A stretch of 45,164 nt of DNA from SAR202 cluster bacterium. Its GTDB lineage: Bacteria; Chloroflexota; Dehalococcoidia; Lucifugimonadales; Lucifugimonadaceae. The notes below the pieces were generated by a model, which saw only the letters and a list, made by a program, of their open reading frames with translations, was not told the origin of the DNA and made no database searches. This document shows, in pieces, positions 17,586-25,819 of the stretch. Where the stretch lies: contig RQOS01000040.1 in the NCBI GenBank assembly GCA_008373205.1, positions 1 to 45,164 on the forward strand, in the 5' to 3' direction. Positions within the stretch are counted from its first letter, which is position 1, and every line of letters begins with the position of its first letter. The position numbers and the translations under genes were made by a program.

Positions 17586-18848
17586 ATGAAAAAAACATCA
17601 AAAATTTATTATGGATGGCTAATTGTAGTTGCCCTTTTTTTGTCAATGGCACTTGGTATAGGTACAAGGCAAGGATTTGGAATATTTGTTGATTTATGGG
17701 GATCAGAATGGGAAACTAATGTATCTTCTATAAGCCTAGCAGCAAGTATTGGCTGGTTAGTTAATGGCCTTGCAGCTCCTATTGTTGGGCAATTATCAGA
17801 TAAATATGGTCCTAAAATAATTCTTATTTTTTCTGCGATAATAATATCATTATCATCAATCTTAGTTGCAACATCATTTAATGTAATAACTTTATCAATT
17901 TATTATGGATTCCTTATCTCTTTTGCAACTGCTACTGGAGGTCCTGTAGGAATATTATTATCAAAATGGTTTGCTAAAAAAAGAGGGGTTGCCATGGGTG
18001 CAGTAATGGCAGGAGGTTCCATAGGTAGTTTATTTTTTATTCCACTCTTAACGTTCATAACATTAAATTACAGTTGGCAATTAGCATGGATAATTATGGG
18101 ATTATTTGGTCTTATCGTAGTAGTACCTTTATTCATTATTGTTCTAAAAAATGATCCAATTGAACTTAAGAATAATTCTTCAGAAATTTTAGAAACATTG
18201 GAATCTAATCAGGATGAAAATGGACCTCTTTGGGTAGATGAATGGTCAAAGGCTTATAATTCAAAACCTATGTGGCAACTTTCTATCGGATACTTTGTTT
18301 GTGGTATTACGACTGCTTCAATTTCAGTTCATTTTATAAATTGGGCTATATCTGAGAATATTTCTCCTTCTGAAGCAGCATTCTCATTTGGTGTTCTAAG
18401 CGCCGTTAATGGTGTTTCTGTTTTTTGTTCTGGTTATTTTTCTGATATGTTCCAAAGAAGATATATATTGGCAATGGTCTACTTTGTCAGAGGTTTAGCG
18501 TTCTTATGTCTTTTGCTGCTATCAGGTCAAATTGCATTATGGGCTTTTGCTATAGTGGGAGGAATGTCTTGGTTAGCAACTGTTCCACTAACCACAGCTC
18601 TAACATCTGAAATTTATGGTCATAAAAAACTTGGGTCTTTAGTCGGATTGATTAATATGTCCCATCAGATTGGTGGTGCTGCATCAGTAATTTTATTTGG
18701 AATGGCCTTTGATTATTTTGGAAATTATGATTTAGGACTTTGGGTAGGGGTAATTTCATTAGTAATAGCTACAATAGCTTCCTTCACTATTAGTGAAAAA
18801 AAGTTTTCATCTAGATTTTATGACAAAACAATTGAACAGACTACATAA
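17586..18848 (+). CDS. MFS transporter (OFA/monocarboxylate-like)
   Basis: Twelve-helix MFS carrier, 420 residues. The N-terminus KIYYGWLIVVALFLSMALGIG and the following TRQGFGIFVDLW segment match the oxalate/formate and monocarboxylate-type carriers; the helix 2-3 loop GQLSDKYGPKIIL is motif A. The central cytoplasmic loop (residues about 195-225) is acidic. It is divergent from the RND operon across a 66-bp spacer. Its stop codon shares one base with the start of a 64-aa membrane protein (TAATG), so the two are probably made together. Substrate is unknown; an organic acid is the family-based guess. Confidence 0.87.
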   Translation: MKKTSKIYYGWLIVVALFLSMALGIGTRQGFGIFVDLWGSEWETNVSSISLAASIGWLVNGLAAPIVGQLSDKYGPKIILIFSAIIISLSSILVATSFNVITLSIYYGFLISFATATGGPVGILLSKWFAKKRGVAMGAVMAGGSIGSLFFIPLLTFITLNYSWQLAWIIMGLFGLIVVVPLFIIVLKNDPIELKNNSSEILETLESNQDENGPLWVDEWSKAYNSKPMWQLSIGYFVCGITTASISVHFINWAISENISPSEAAFSFGVLSAVNGVSVFCSGYFSDMFQRRYILAMVYFVRGLAFLCLLLLSGQIALWAFAIVGGMSWLATVPLTTALTSEIYGHKKLGSLVGLINMSHQIGGAASVILFGMAFDYFGNYDLGLWVGVISLVIATIASFTISEKKFSSRFYDKTIEQTT

Positions 18849-19042
18849 TGTTTTCTGAAAAAAAATATCAAGAAACCTTTGAAAATCACCATGGAGACTC
18901 TATAAATCCCGATTTTGCAAAGTGGGTTGTAGATTTTATTTCGAGCTTTTCTAATACCTTCTGGATTATAGTATTTTTAGTAGGTTTTCTAATTATTTTT
19001 ATTTCATTTATATTTATTTTGATACTTTCTAGAAAAAAATGA
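18848..19042 (+). CDS. Small single-pass membrane protein coupled to MFS gene
   Basis: A 64-residue protein that I do not recognise. About 35 polar residues (EKKYQETFENHHGDSINPDF) are followed by a hydrophobic helix, roughly residues 38-60, rich in Ile, Phe and Val, and a short basic end (RKK). The start ATG overlaps the stop of the MFS gene by one base, which usually means translational coupling. It may be a small accessory subunit of that carrier. Support is the tight coupling and plausible membrane topology only. Confidence 0.6.
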   Translation: MFSEKKYQETFENHHGDSINPDFAKWVVDFISSFSNTFWIIVFLVGFLIIFISFIFILILSRKK

Positions 19043-19093
19043 AATAGATGATAAATGATCAGAATCTATAAAGGTTCACTTTATTCAGTAGTT

Positions 19094-19747
19094 TTATTTT
19101 TTTGAAATAAGTCTAATTAATCTTCGTAATGTAATTGTCCAACCAATTAATGCACTTAATGCGATTGAAAGAGGTTCGCCTGGTACACCTTTTCTCCAAT
19201 CTTCTACATTTTTTACTGATTCAAATAAAATAAATTTATAGAGTTCTTCAATTGATCCTACTAGTCCTACTATAGTAACTAAGCCAAAGAATATAGTCCC
19301 AGCAAAGACAAGCATTTTGAAAATAATATCTTTTGAAGGATCTTGCTTCATGCTTAATTCATTTTTTGATTGTAGCCTAGCATGGACCAAAAAAATTATT
19401 CCACTAATTATTGCAGTTGTTATACCTGTAAATAAACTTGCTTCAACACTGCCATTAAACATTTGAAGCATCTCTTCGCTGTTATCAGACGCGTAGGATT
19501 CTAGTTGGAAACTGAAACTATTTCCAAAAATCATTGCAAATATTCCTTGAAGTATTCTTGAGATTCCGGCTAAACAAAAAACACCTCCAGAAATCAATCT
19601 TACAAAATAGAAATATCCATTTAATGAAATATCAAAACTAATCTTTACGCCTGTACTCTTAAATGCATAACCAATCAGAAAAATAATACCGCTTATTATT
19701 AATATTGCAAAAAGTATTCCAATTGCAACTCCGATAAAATCAAACAT
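19094..19747 (-). CDS. Multi-pass membrane protein, unknown
   Basis: Unrecognised inner-membrane protein of 217 residues with about four hydrophobic segments: residues 5-28, 45-65 with the following region, 105-122 and 142-165, plus a weaker one near 195-210. The loop between the second and third helices is acidic (SYASDNSEEMLQMFNGS). The C-terminus ends ITLRRLIRLISKK, a basic cytoplasmic tail. It is flanked by divergent and convergent plus-strand small membrane genes and does not share their strand. No catalytic motif is visible. Confidence 0.6.
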   Translation of the reverse strand: MFDFIGVAIGILFAILIISGIIFLIGYAFKSTGVKISFDISLNGYFYFVRLISGGVFCLAGISRILQGIFAMIFGNSFSFQLESYASDNSEEMLQMFNGSVEASLFTGITTAIISGIIFLVHARLQSKNELSMKQDPSKDIIFKMLVFAGTIFFGLVTIVGLVGSIEELYKFILFESVKNVEDWRKGVPGEPLSIALSALIGWTITLRRLIRLISKK

Positions 19748-19847
19748 TAATCCTCCAATAATCGAGTTATATTATGAAAAGTCTATACTAAGAGTTTATT
19801 AAAAAGAATTGAGATATAATTGATTTTGATATAGTTTATGATGGCTT

Positions 19848-20039
19848 ATGAAAAAAAATATTAAAGTTTTGGATGATAAAAATAGAGTAATTGATCCTTG
19901 GGAAGATTATATAAATCAAGGATATGAGAACTTAAGTTCTTTTCAGAAAATATTCAGGCCCTTATTTATATTATTATTAGCATTTTTAATTTTTATTTTG
20001 GTAATTGGTTATCTTTTAGTTAAAACAGGTCAATGGTAG
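19848..20039 (+). CDS. Small membrane protein upstream of the cation exchanger
   Basis: A 63-residue protein with a polar N-terminal half containing DPWEDYINQGYENLSSFQK, then one hydrophobic helix (residues about 38-58, rich in Leu, Ile and Phe) and the end VKTGQW. I do not recognise it. It runs directly into the cation-exchanger gene: an ATG at 20033 overlaps its stop by 7 bp and would be the natural exchanger start if the reading frame there were intact. The coupling suggests an accessory role, which is inference. Confidence 0.55.
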   Translation: MKKNIKVLDDKNRVIDPWEDYINQGYENLSSFQKIFRPLFILLLAFLIFILVIGYLLVKTGQW

Positions 20040-20118
20040 AAAAGTCATAGATATATTAACTTTAAATTTAATAATTTTTGTATTCAGTGCTATAGCTACT
20101 GTAATTTTTGGTTCCTAT

Positions 20119-21024
20119 TTGGCAAAATATGGTGACATTTTAGCTTCTATTACTGGCTTGGGAAGACTGTTTGTAGGAAGCATACTTGTAGCTTTAGCAA
20201 CATCTCTTCCAGAACTTTCGGCAAACATATCTGCTGTATTGCTAGATCCTCCAAATCCAGCATTGGCTTTAGGAGATATATTGGGGTCAAACATGGTTAA
20301 CATGCTTATATTTGGTTCTGTAGCTCTGATATTTGGAGGTAAAACTGTTATTGATCAGATATCCAGTAGCCAAATTTATCTTGCATCTTTATCAATTTTT
20401 ATGACAATAATAGTTCTTGTTGTTGCATTGATTAATTTTTCTTATTCATTTTTTAATGTTGGATTATCATCATTGATAATAATAATTTTTTACGTAGTTG
20501 GACTTCGATTAACATACGCGCTCAAACCAGAAGAAGAGGAAGATGACGAAGATGTAGAAATATCACCTAGAAAAGCATGGCTTTATTTTATTTCAATATC
20601 TATTGGAGTGATTTTTTCTGGATACTTTTTGGCTTATAGTGTTGATAATATTTCCCATGAAACAGGAGTAGCTTCAAGTACTTTAGGTATAATTGTTTCC
20701 TCCATCGTAACATCAATGCCAGAAGCTTCAGCTTTCTTTGCATCTGTTAGATTAAGAGCAGCAGACTTAGGTGTGGCTGGATTATTTGGAAGTTGTGTGT
20801 TTAACGTTACTATCATCTTTTATACTGATATTTTTTACACAGGGAACATAGTTCAACAATTTGAAAATTCACATATTATTGCTACTTTTACAGGTTTATT
20901 CCTGATATCTTTAGCTGGACTTGCTGTTTATCTAAAATCTAAAGCCAGAGGTTTTGTTATAAACTCGACTCTAGCTTCCATAGTTTTGGTTTATGCAATA
21001 GGAATCATATTGATTACAACTTAA
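20119..21024 (+). CDS. Sodium/calcium exchanger family (CaCA) protein, 5' end probably frameshifted
   Basis: Cation/Ca2+ exchanger with the two inverted alpha repeats. Alpha-1 is SILVALATSLPELSANISA (residues about 21-39 from the TTG), followed by LGDILGSNMVNML. Alpha-2 is TLGIIVSSIVTSMPEASAF, followed by GLFGSCVFNVTI; the TSLPE and TSMPE glutamates bind the ion. An acidic cytoplasmic loop (EEEEDDEDVE) separates the halves. The TTG at 20119 gives 301 residues but removes most of the first membrane helix. The same frame is open upstream to 20020 and encodes about 28 residues of hydrophobic helix with no ATG, GTG or TTG. ATG 20033 would reach it if one A were added to the run at 20040-20043, giving MVEKVIDILTLNL and a full first helix. 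See the finding on this. Confidence 0.8.
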   Translation: MAKYGDILASITGLGRLFVGSILVALATSLPELSANISAVLLDPPNPALALGDILGSNMVNMLIFGSVALIFGGKTVIDQISSSQIYLASLSIFMTIIVLVVALINFSYSFFNVGLSSLIIIIFYVVGLRLTYALKPEEEEDDEDVEISPRKAWLYFISISIGVIFSGYFLAYSVDNISHETGVASSTLGIIVSSIVTSMPEASAFFASVRLRAADLGVAGLFGSCVFNVTIIFYTDIFYTGNIVQQFENSHIIATFTGLFLISLAGLAVYLKSKARGFVINSTLASIVLVYAIGIILITT

Positions 21025-22124
21025 ATTGTAAAATCAATAATTCCTCTTCCATCCTTACCAGTTTCTAGATCGTGATATGCTTCATTGATTTCTTCTAGCG
21101 AATATTTTCTTTCTATAACTGAGTTTATATCAATTTTTCCTGATTTATAAAAATCAACTATTCTTTCAAATGTTACATGTGGAGAAACAGATCCATAGTA
21201 CGATCCAACTAAAGTTTTATGATCACGAACTAAGTCTACAAGATCAATATTGGCTTTTACACCTAATGGTGCTAATCCTATCAGTACCCCTGTTCCACCT
21301 TTAGTCAATGAACCCATCATTTGTTCAGTTGTTATTGCACTTCCAAACGCATCAAATCCAAAATCAACGCCTTTACCATCAGTTAATTCTAATATTTTTT
21401 CAATAGGATCATCAGTTTTTGAATTAATTGTATGTGTTGCACCAAATTTATAACTAAATTCCAACTTACTGTCTAAAATATCAACAGCAATAATCTTAGA
21501 AGAGTTCATTAAGCTACCACCAAGAATACTATTTAAGCCAACTCCACCTGTACCAAAAACCGCTATTGTTGCACCTGGGAATATATCCTTTTGATTGATC
21601 ACTCCGCCAACCCCTGTTGTTACTGAACAGCCAATCAAACAAGCTACATCTATAGGAACATCATCATCAATTTTGTAACATGCGTTTTCAGGTATAACAA
21701 TCTCATCAGCGAAAACTCCAAGTTTAGCCATTTGGTGAATATCATTATTATTTTCATCTTTAAGTCTAAATGTACCATCGTACTGCTTGGTTCCTGTTAA
21801 TCTATTTGTGTCACATAAATTACCTAGTCCACTTCTGCAAGAATTACATGAACCACAACTAGCTACAAAAGAAAGAATACATTTATCACCCTTGTTTAGA
21901 GATTTTACATTTTCTCCAATATCTTCAATTATGCCAGCTCCTTCATGTCCGACAACGATAGGCATTGGAAAGGCAGTTTCTCCTTTCATAACATGATGAT
22001 CAGAAGCGCATACTCCAGCTGCCAACATCTTCACTTTTACCTCATTGCTTTTAGGAGATTGTTGGTGCAAGTCTTTAATGACCATGGGTTTATTAGCTTC
22101 GTATAGAACAGCCGCTTTTACCAT
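21021..22124 (-). CDS. Zinc-dependent alcohol dehydrogenase (MDR family)
   Basis: Medium-chain dehydrogenase, 367 residues. The catalytic zinc site is provided by the Cys in AAGVCASDHH (about residue 38) and GHEGAGIIEDIG (His near 60). The structural zinc site is the four-Cys lobe CGSCNSCRSGLGNLC (residues about 90-104). The Rossmann motif is GTGGVGLNSILG near residue 192, with Asp in the next strand (IAVDILDSK), so NAD+ is expected. The pattern fits class III / NDMA-dependent-type alcohol dehydrogenases of bacteria. It follows the MFS and mandelate-racemase-type genes (10 bp gap) and could oxidise a lactaldehyde- or alcohol-type product of sugar-acid cleavage; the exact substrate is unknown. 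Its stop overlaps the exchanger stop by 4 bp (convergent). Confidence 0.9.
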   Translation of the reverse strand: MVKAAVLYEANKPMVIKDLHQQSPKSNEVKVKMLAAGVCASDHHVMKGETAFPMPIVVGHEGAGIIEDIGENVKSLNKGDKCILSFVASCGSCNSCRSGLGNLCDTNRLTGTKQYDGTFRLKDENNNDIHQMAKLGVFADEIVIPENACYKIDDDVPIDVACLIGCSVTTGVGGVINQKDIFPGATIAVFGTGGVGLNSILGGSLMNSSKIIAVDILDSKLEFSYKFGATHTINSKTDDPIEKILELTDGKGVDFGFDAFGSAITTEQMMGSLTKGGTGVLIGLAPLGVKANIDLVDLVRDHKTLVGSYYGSVSPHVTFERIVDFYKSGKIDINSVIERKYSLEEINEAYHDLETGKDGRGIIDFTI

Positions 22125-22134
22125 AAATAAATCC

Positions 22135-23343
22135 TTATCTTTCTTTTATTCTTACGAAAATAAAGCTTATAATCGCAATAATTAGTAATAATTCTACTAT
22201 ATTAAATGCAATATTATAAGATTGGTACTGATCAAAAATAATCCCTGAAAATATAGGACCTATTATAACCGGGATTGCAATTGGAAAATTCAAAGCCCCG
22301 AATATAGATGAGTATTTTTTCAAGCCAAATAATTCAGTCGTTACAGCTGGCCCCAAGACACCCATAGCTCCTATTCCAAATCCCATAAATGAAGACCCAA
22401 TCCATAACAAAATTTCCTGATCAGAAAGTACAAATTGTATTCCTATCATTTGAAAAATTACTACTATTACAAATATAAACCTAGAAGGTATATAGTCACT
22501 TAAATAACCACTTATTAGTTTGCTTATAACTGCAAATATGCCAAATGCAGACATCATTGATGATGCAACTGGAGTGCTTATGCCTTGAGAAATAAAATGA
22601 GGCACCAATTGTATTACAACTGTAGTGCGTGCAAATTGTTGTAGGGTAAGTCCAATAGCTAGAAACCAAAATGCATTGGTTTTCATTGCTTCAGATAATT
22701 CAAAATCTGATTTATCGCCAACAATTTTTGGCTTATCTGAAGATTTTTCTGAAAAGTCTATATTTTTGTCATCTCTTATAAAAAGTAAAACAAGAATTAA
22801 TACGATTATAGTCGATACTCCTAGAACATAAAAAGCCGACCTCCATCCTGATGAAAGAATTAGAAATGTGGCTATTGGAACTGAGACTACGGCAGAAAAA
22901 TTATTTCCTGCCATTGTAAATCCAATCATTCTCCCTCTAATTTTAGGGAACCAAAGTCCCATTAATTTTCCAAGAGGAAGCTGTGTTGCTCCTGGTATTC
23001 CTACATATAGCAAAATACTGGATAAATAAAGCTGCCATAGTTCATTCATTGAACCCCTCATAAAGAATCCAATACTGATTATAAGTAATGAAGAGGCCAT
23101 TATCTTCATTGATCCAAATTTATCTAAGAATCTTCCTGCAAAAGGTGCAATAAATGAGCTTGCTATTCCTAATGAAAGAGATAAATTGATTTGCGTTCTA
23201 GACCAGCCAAATTCTTCTTCTAAAGGAATAACAAAAGCTTGAAATGCATATTGTATTAATCCTATGGAAGTACCTACTGAAAGAAATGTTGTTACAGCAA
23301 CATACCATCTTCTATACTGAGGTTTGAATATGAGATTACTCAT
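22135..23343 (-). CDS. MFS transporter in the sugar-acid block
   Basis: MFS carrier of 402 residues with twelve predicted helices. Motif A after helix 2 is GRFLDKFGSMKIM (residues about 65-77), with a counterpart loop ISGYLSDYIPSRF in the second half. The N-terminus RRWYVAVTTFLSVGTSIGLIQ is typical of monocarboxylate-porter-like MFS proteins. The central loop is charged (EKSSDKPKIVGDKSDFEL). It overlaps the mandelate-racemase-type gene upstream by 4 bp and precedes the alcohol dehydrogenase by 10 bp, so the three form an operon. This makes the substrate of the neighbouring enolase-superfamily enzyme, probably a sugar acid, the best guess for its cargo. Confidence 0.87.
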   Translation of the reverse strand: MSNLIFKPQYRRWYVAVTTFLSVGTSIGLIQYAFQAFVIPLEEEFGWSRTQINLSLSLGIASSFIAPFAGRFLDKFGSMKIMASSLLIISIGFFMRGSMNELWQLYLSSILLYVGIPGATQLPLGKLMGLWFPKIRGRMIGFTMAGNNFSAVVSVPIATFLILSSGWRSAFYVLGVSTIIVLILVLLFIRDDKNIDFSEKSSDKPKIVGDKSDFELSEAMKTNAFWFLAIGLTLQQFARTTVVIQLVPHFISQGISTPVASSMMSAFGIFAVISKLISGYLSDYIPSRFIFVIVVIFQMIGIQFVLSDQEILLWIGSSFMGFGIGAMGVLGPAVTTELFGLKKYSSIFGALNFPIAIPVIIGPIFSGIIFDQYQSYNIAFNIVELLLIIAIISFIFVRIKER

Positions 23344-24458
23344 TCTCTTATAATTAGCTCTTCTTTAATTGTTACCCCTAATCCAGGTGTATTAGGAACC
23401 TCAATCTTTCCGTCTATAACATCTAATTTTTCATTAAAAATATAAAATTTATTCTTGTAGCTACTTAGTGGAGGGTCGTTTAGCATTTCACAAAAGGGAG
23501 CATTCTCCCAGCTTGATAGTAAGTGCATATGAGCCACAACTCCTATATCTCCGCCCCCATGATGTGGAACAATTTCTTTATTTGATTTTAAAGATAACTC
23601 TCCAATTTCTATTAATGGGGTTATGCCACCTAGAACCATAGATTCTGGCTGTAATATATCATATGTATTTTTTTCTACCATATGATGAAAGTCAGCAACA
23701 ACTGTATTATTTTCCCCTCCAGCAATTTTTGTTTTATTCATTGCGACTAATTCTGATAATTCTTCGTAGTTAAATCTAGGTCTAGGTTCTTCTAACCAAT
23801 AGCAACCTAAATCACTCATAGCTTCGTTCATTTTTTTTGCCCTATCAAAATCCCAAATAATCCCTGGTTGCCAAGGATAGCTAGATTGTGCTTGGTTAGC
23901 ATCTACTAGAATTTCAATTTCACCTGAAGTTTTCTCAACTATTTTTTCAATTGTCTCTATATCTCTATCTGCTTCATCGTGATGAAGTCTAACTTTTATA
24001 ACCTTCCAACCCTCTTGTTGAATAGATTTTGCCATTTCAGCTCTTTCATCTGGTTCTGATAAGATAACAAAGCTTGAATAAGGAATAAGAAAATCTTTTT
24101 TTCTTCCTAGTATATTTGAAATAGATTTATTTTCTATTTTGCCCTTTAAATCCCATAGGGCTATGTCTACACCAGCTAATCCGTTATAAGGAATATTTCT
24201 ACATTGATAGATTAGAAACTTAAAGTGGTCAATTACATCTACTGGATTTTTACCGACTAAATATTCTTTTGCGCTATTTAAAATACTTTTATCACATCCG
24301 GGGCCAATGCCAATATCACCATTTTCTAATTCAATCTCTGTGAATTCAGTACCACCAATTGTTGATTTAACTGTACTGCCTGGACTCCATGCTGGCTCTA
24401 CATCACCTAAATAATCTATCAATTTAGTTTTTGAAACCCTTAAGTCTTTAATTTTCAT
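23340..24458 (-). CDS. Enolase superfamily enzyme, mandelate racemase/muconate lactonizing type
   Basis: Mg2+-dependent enzyme acting on carboxylates by abstracting the alpha proton; 372 residues. Counting from ATG 24458, the residues fitting the superfamily are Lys155-x-Arg157 (KVR), metal ligands Asp186 (VDANQ), Glu223/224 (WLEEP) and Glu249 (AGGEN), and His299/300 in VPHHGGG. These suggest a mandelate-racemase-subgroup acid-sugar dehydratase. ATG 24458 is preferred because GAGGA stands 6 bp upstream and the protein then begins MKIKDLRV, like its family; an upstream ATG at 24506 would add 16 residues that do not look conserved. The substrate is not readable. It shares its promoter region with the divergent rhamnonate-dehydratase-like gene and overlaps the MFS gene by 4 bp. 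Confidence 0.88.
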   Translation of the reverse strand: MKIKDLRVSKTKLIDYLGDVEPAWSPGSTVKSTIGGTEFTEIELENGDIGIGPGCDKSILNSAKEYLVGKNPVDVIDHFKFLIYQCRNIPYNGLAGVDIALWDLKGKIENKSISNILGRKKDFLIPYSSFVILSEPDERAEMAKSIQQEGWKVIKVRLHHDEADRDIETIEKIVEKTSGEIEILVDANQAQSSYPWQPGIIWDFDRAKKMNEAMSDLGCYWLEEPRPRFNYEELSELVAMNKTKIAGGENNTVVADFHHMVEKNTYDILQPESMVLGGITPLIEIGELSLKSNKEIVPHHGGGDIGVVAHMHLLSSWENAPFCEMLNDPPLSSYKNKFYIFNEKLDVIDGKIEVPNTPGLGVTIKEELIIRE

Positions 24459-24555
24459 ATTTTCCTCTGTACAAACCTTTTTTATATTGGATATGATAAT
24501 TTTCAAATGTTATATAAATTACCAATACTAAACTATACTCAAATGGGACATAAAC
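24459..24555. promoter_or_regulatory. Divergent promoter region of two enolase-superfamily genes
   Basis: This 97-bp AT-rich spacer must hold the start signals for both the leftward (enolase/MFS/ADH) and rightward (dehydratase/aldolase) units. A TATACT hexamer at about 24534-24539 is a plausible minus-10 box for the rightward gene, about 15 bp before its ATG, and a GAGGA ribosome-binding site serves the leftward gene. No convincing operator palindrome was found. Confidence 0.4.
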
Positions 24556-25746
24556 ATGAAAATTAAATCAATTGAAGCCTTTGCCATAGACTTAAAACCT
24601 AATATAAAAACCAAACCTAGAGTACCTAAGTCAAAAGACCCCTATGACACTAGAGGAATGGTAAGTCCTATGAACAGATATCCTGGTATTCCTAGATCTG
24701 AATGGAGTGCAGGATGGAAAAGAACAGCTTGTGTTGTAAAAGGTGAGGATGGAACCTGGGGATTTGGTTTTACTCTATATTCAGGAGTAACTGAATCAAT
24801 AATTAATGATCATCTTGCCAAAATTCTAGTCGGAAAAGATTGTATGTCTACTGAAATGTTATGGGATATCATGCAACAATCAACAATCCCTTATGGAACA
24901 TCTGGGTTATCAAGTTTTGCTATTAGTGCGGTTGATAATGCGATTTGGGACCTAAAAGGAAAAGTTTTACAAAGGCCTGTTTATGAAATTATTGGAGGGC
25001 CACAAAAAGAAAAGATCTTTTGTTATGCGAGCAATACGGAATTTAGTTATGGAACAAAAAATAGTATTGACTGGTTTTTAGAATTAGGATTTAAGGCAGT
25101 TAAATTGTTCTTAAGGGAGGGCCCAGAAAGTAATCTTGAGGGAATAAATAGGGCAGAAGCATTAGTTGCTTCTACAAGAGAACAAGTTGGAGACGATATT
25201 GAGATAGCAGTTGATGCATGGATGTCCTTAAATAATGAATATGCAGTTAGGCTTGCAGAGGCATTAAGGCCTTATAGAATTAAGTGGTTAGAGGATTATT
25301 TGAACCCTGAAAACCTTGATGGTTATCAAAATTTAAGAAATAGAATCCCTTGGCAAACTCTCGCTACTGGGGAACATTGGTATTCTATTTATCCTTTTGC
25401 AGTTGCTGCAAGCAAGGGAATAGTAGATATATTTCAACCAGATCTTAATTGGGTTGGAGGAATAACAGCAGGAATAAAAATATGTCATATAGCAGAAGCT
25501 CATGGATTATCCGTAATCCCTCATGCCAGTACAAATTATCCTTATGGGCAACATCTTGCATTTTCTATGCCAGCCGTTCCATGGGCTGAAAGATCTGAAG
25601 GAGTTGCTCCTCCAGGAGTCCCTTTAGAAGAGATGGTTTTATTACCGGGAACACCTGTTATAAAAGATGGATATATAATTCCTTCTGATGCTCCTGGTTT
25701 TGGGTTAGAAATAACAGAAGAGTGGTTAAGAGATAGAGCAGTATAA
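24556..25746 (+). CDS. Enolase superfamily dehydratase, L-rhamnonate-dehydratase-like
   Basis: Mg2+-dependent acid-sugar dehydratase of 396 residues. Family residues seen are Lys183 (FKAVKLFLREGP), metal ligands Asp220 (VDAWMS), Glu246 (KWLEDY) and Glu273 (TGEHW), Asp296 (DIFQPDLNWVGG) and His323 (IPHAST). DxWMS, GEHxxx and IxQPDxxWxGG are features I associate with L-rhamnonate dehydratase (RhmD). In that enzyme a His dyad with the Asp of QPD drives loss of water from the sugar acid to give the 2-keto-3-deoxy acid. A distinctive N-terminal part (RGMVSPMNRYPGIPRSEW) resembles the substrate-capping region of that group. The aldolase gene follows 73 bp downstream, which would complete the pathway. 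Identity to family is secure; L-rhamnonate as substrate is an inference. Confidence 0.87.
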   Translation: MKIKSIEAFAIDLKPNIKTKPRVPKSKDPYDTRGMVSPMNRYPGIPRSEWSAGWKRTACVVKGEDGTWGFGFTLYSGVTESIINDHLAKILVGKDCMSTEMLWDIMQQSTIPYGTSGLSSFAISAVDNAIWDLKGKVLQRPVYEIIGGPQKEKIFCYASNTEFSYGTKNSIDWFLELGFKAVKLFLREGPESNLEGINRAEALVASTREQVGDDIEIAVDAWMSLNNEYAVRLAEALRPYRIKWLEDYLNPENLDGYQNLRNRIPWQTLATGEHWYSIYPFAVAASKGIVDIFQPDLNWVGGITAGIKICHIAEAHGLSVIPHASTNYPYGQHLAFSMPAVPWAERSEGVAPPGVPLEEMVLLPGTPVIKDGYIIPSDAPGFGLEITEEWLRDRAV

Positions 25747-25805
25747 ATAAATTTTATAAAATATGATATCTTTCTTAACTAACTTATTTATTTAAAAATA
25801 ATTAT

Positions 25806-25811
25806 GGAGGG
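25806..25811 (+). promoter_or_regulatory. Strong ribosome-binding site of the aldolase gene
   Basis: GGAGGG stands 8 bases before the ATG at 25820. It is the closest match to a full Shine-Dalgarno sequence noted in this window, where many genes have weak or none. It suggests the aldolase is made at a high level. Confidence 0.7.
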
Positions 25812-25819
25812 TTAAAAAT

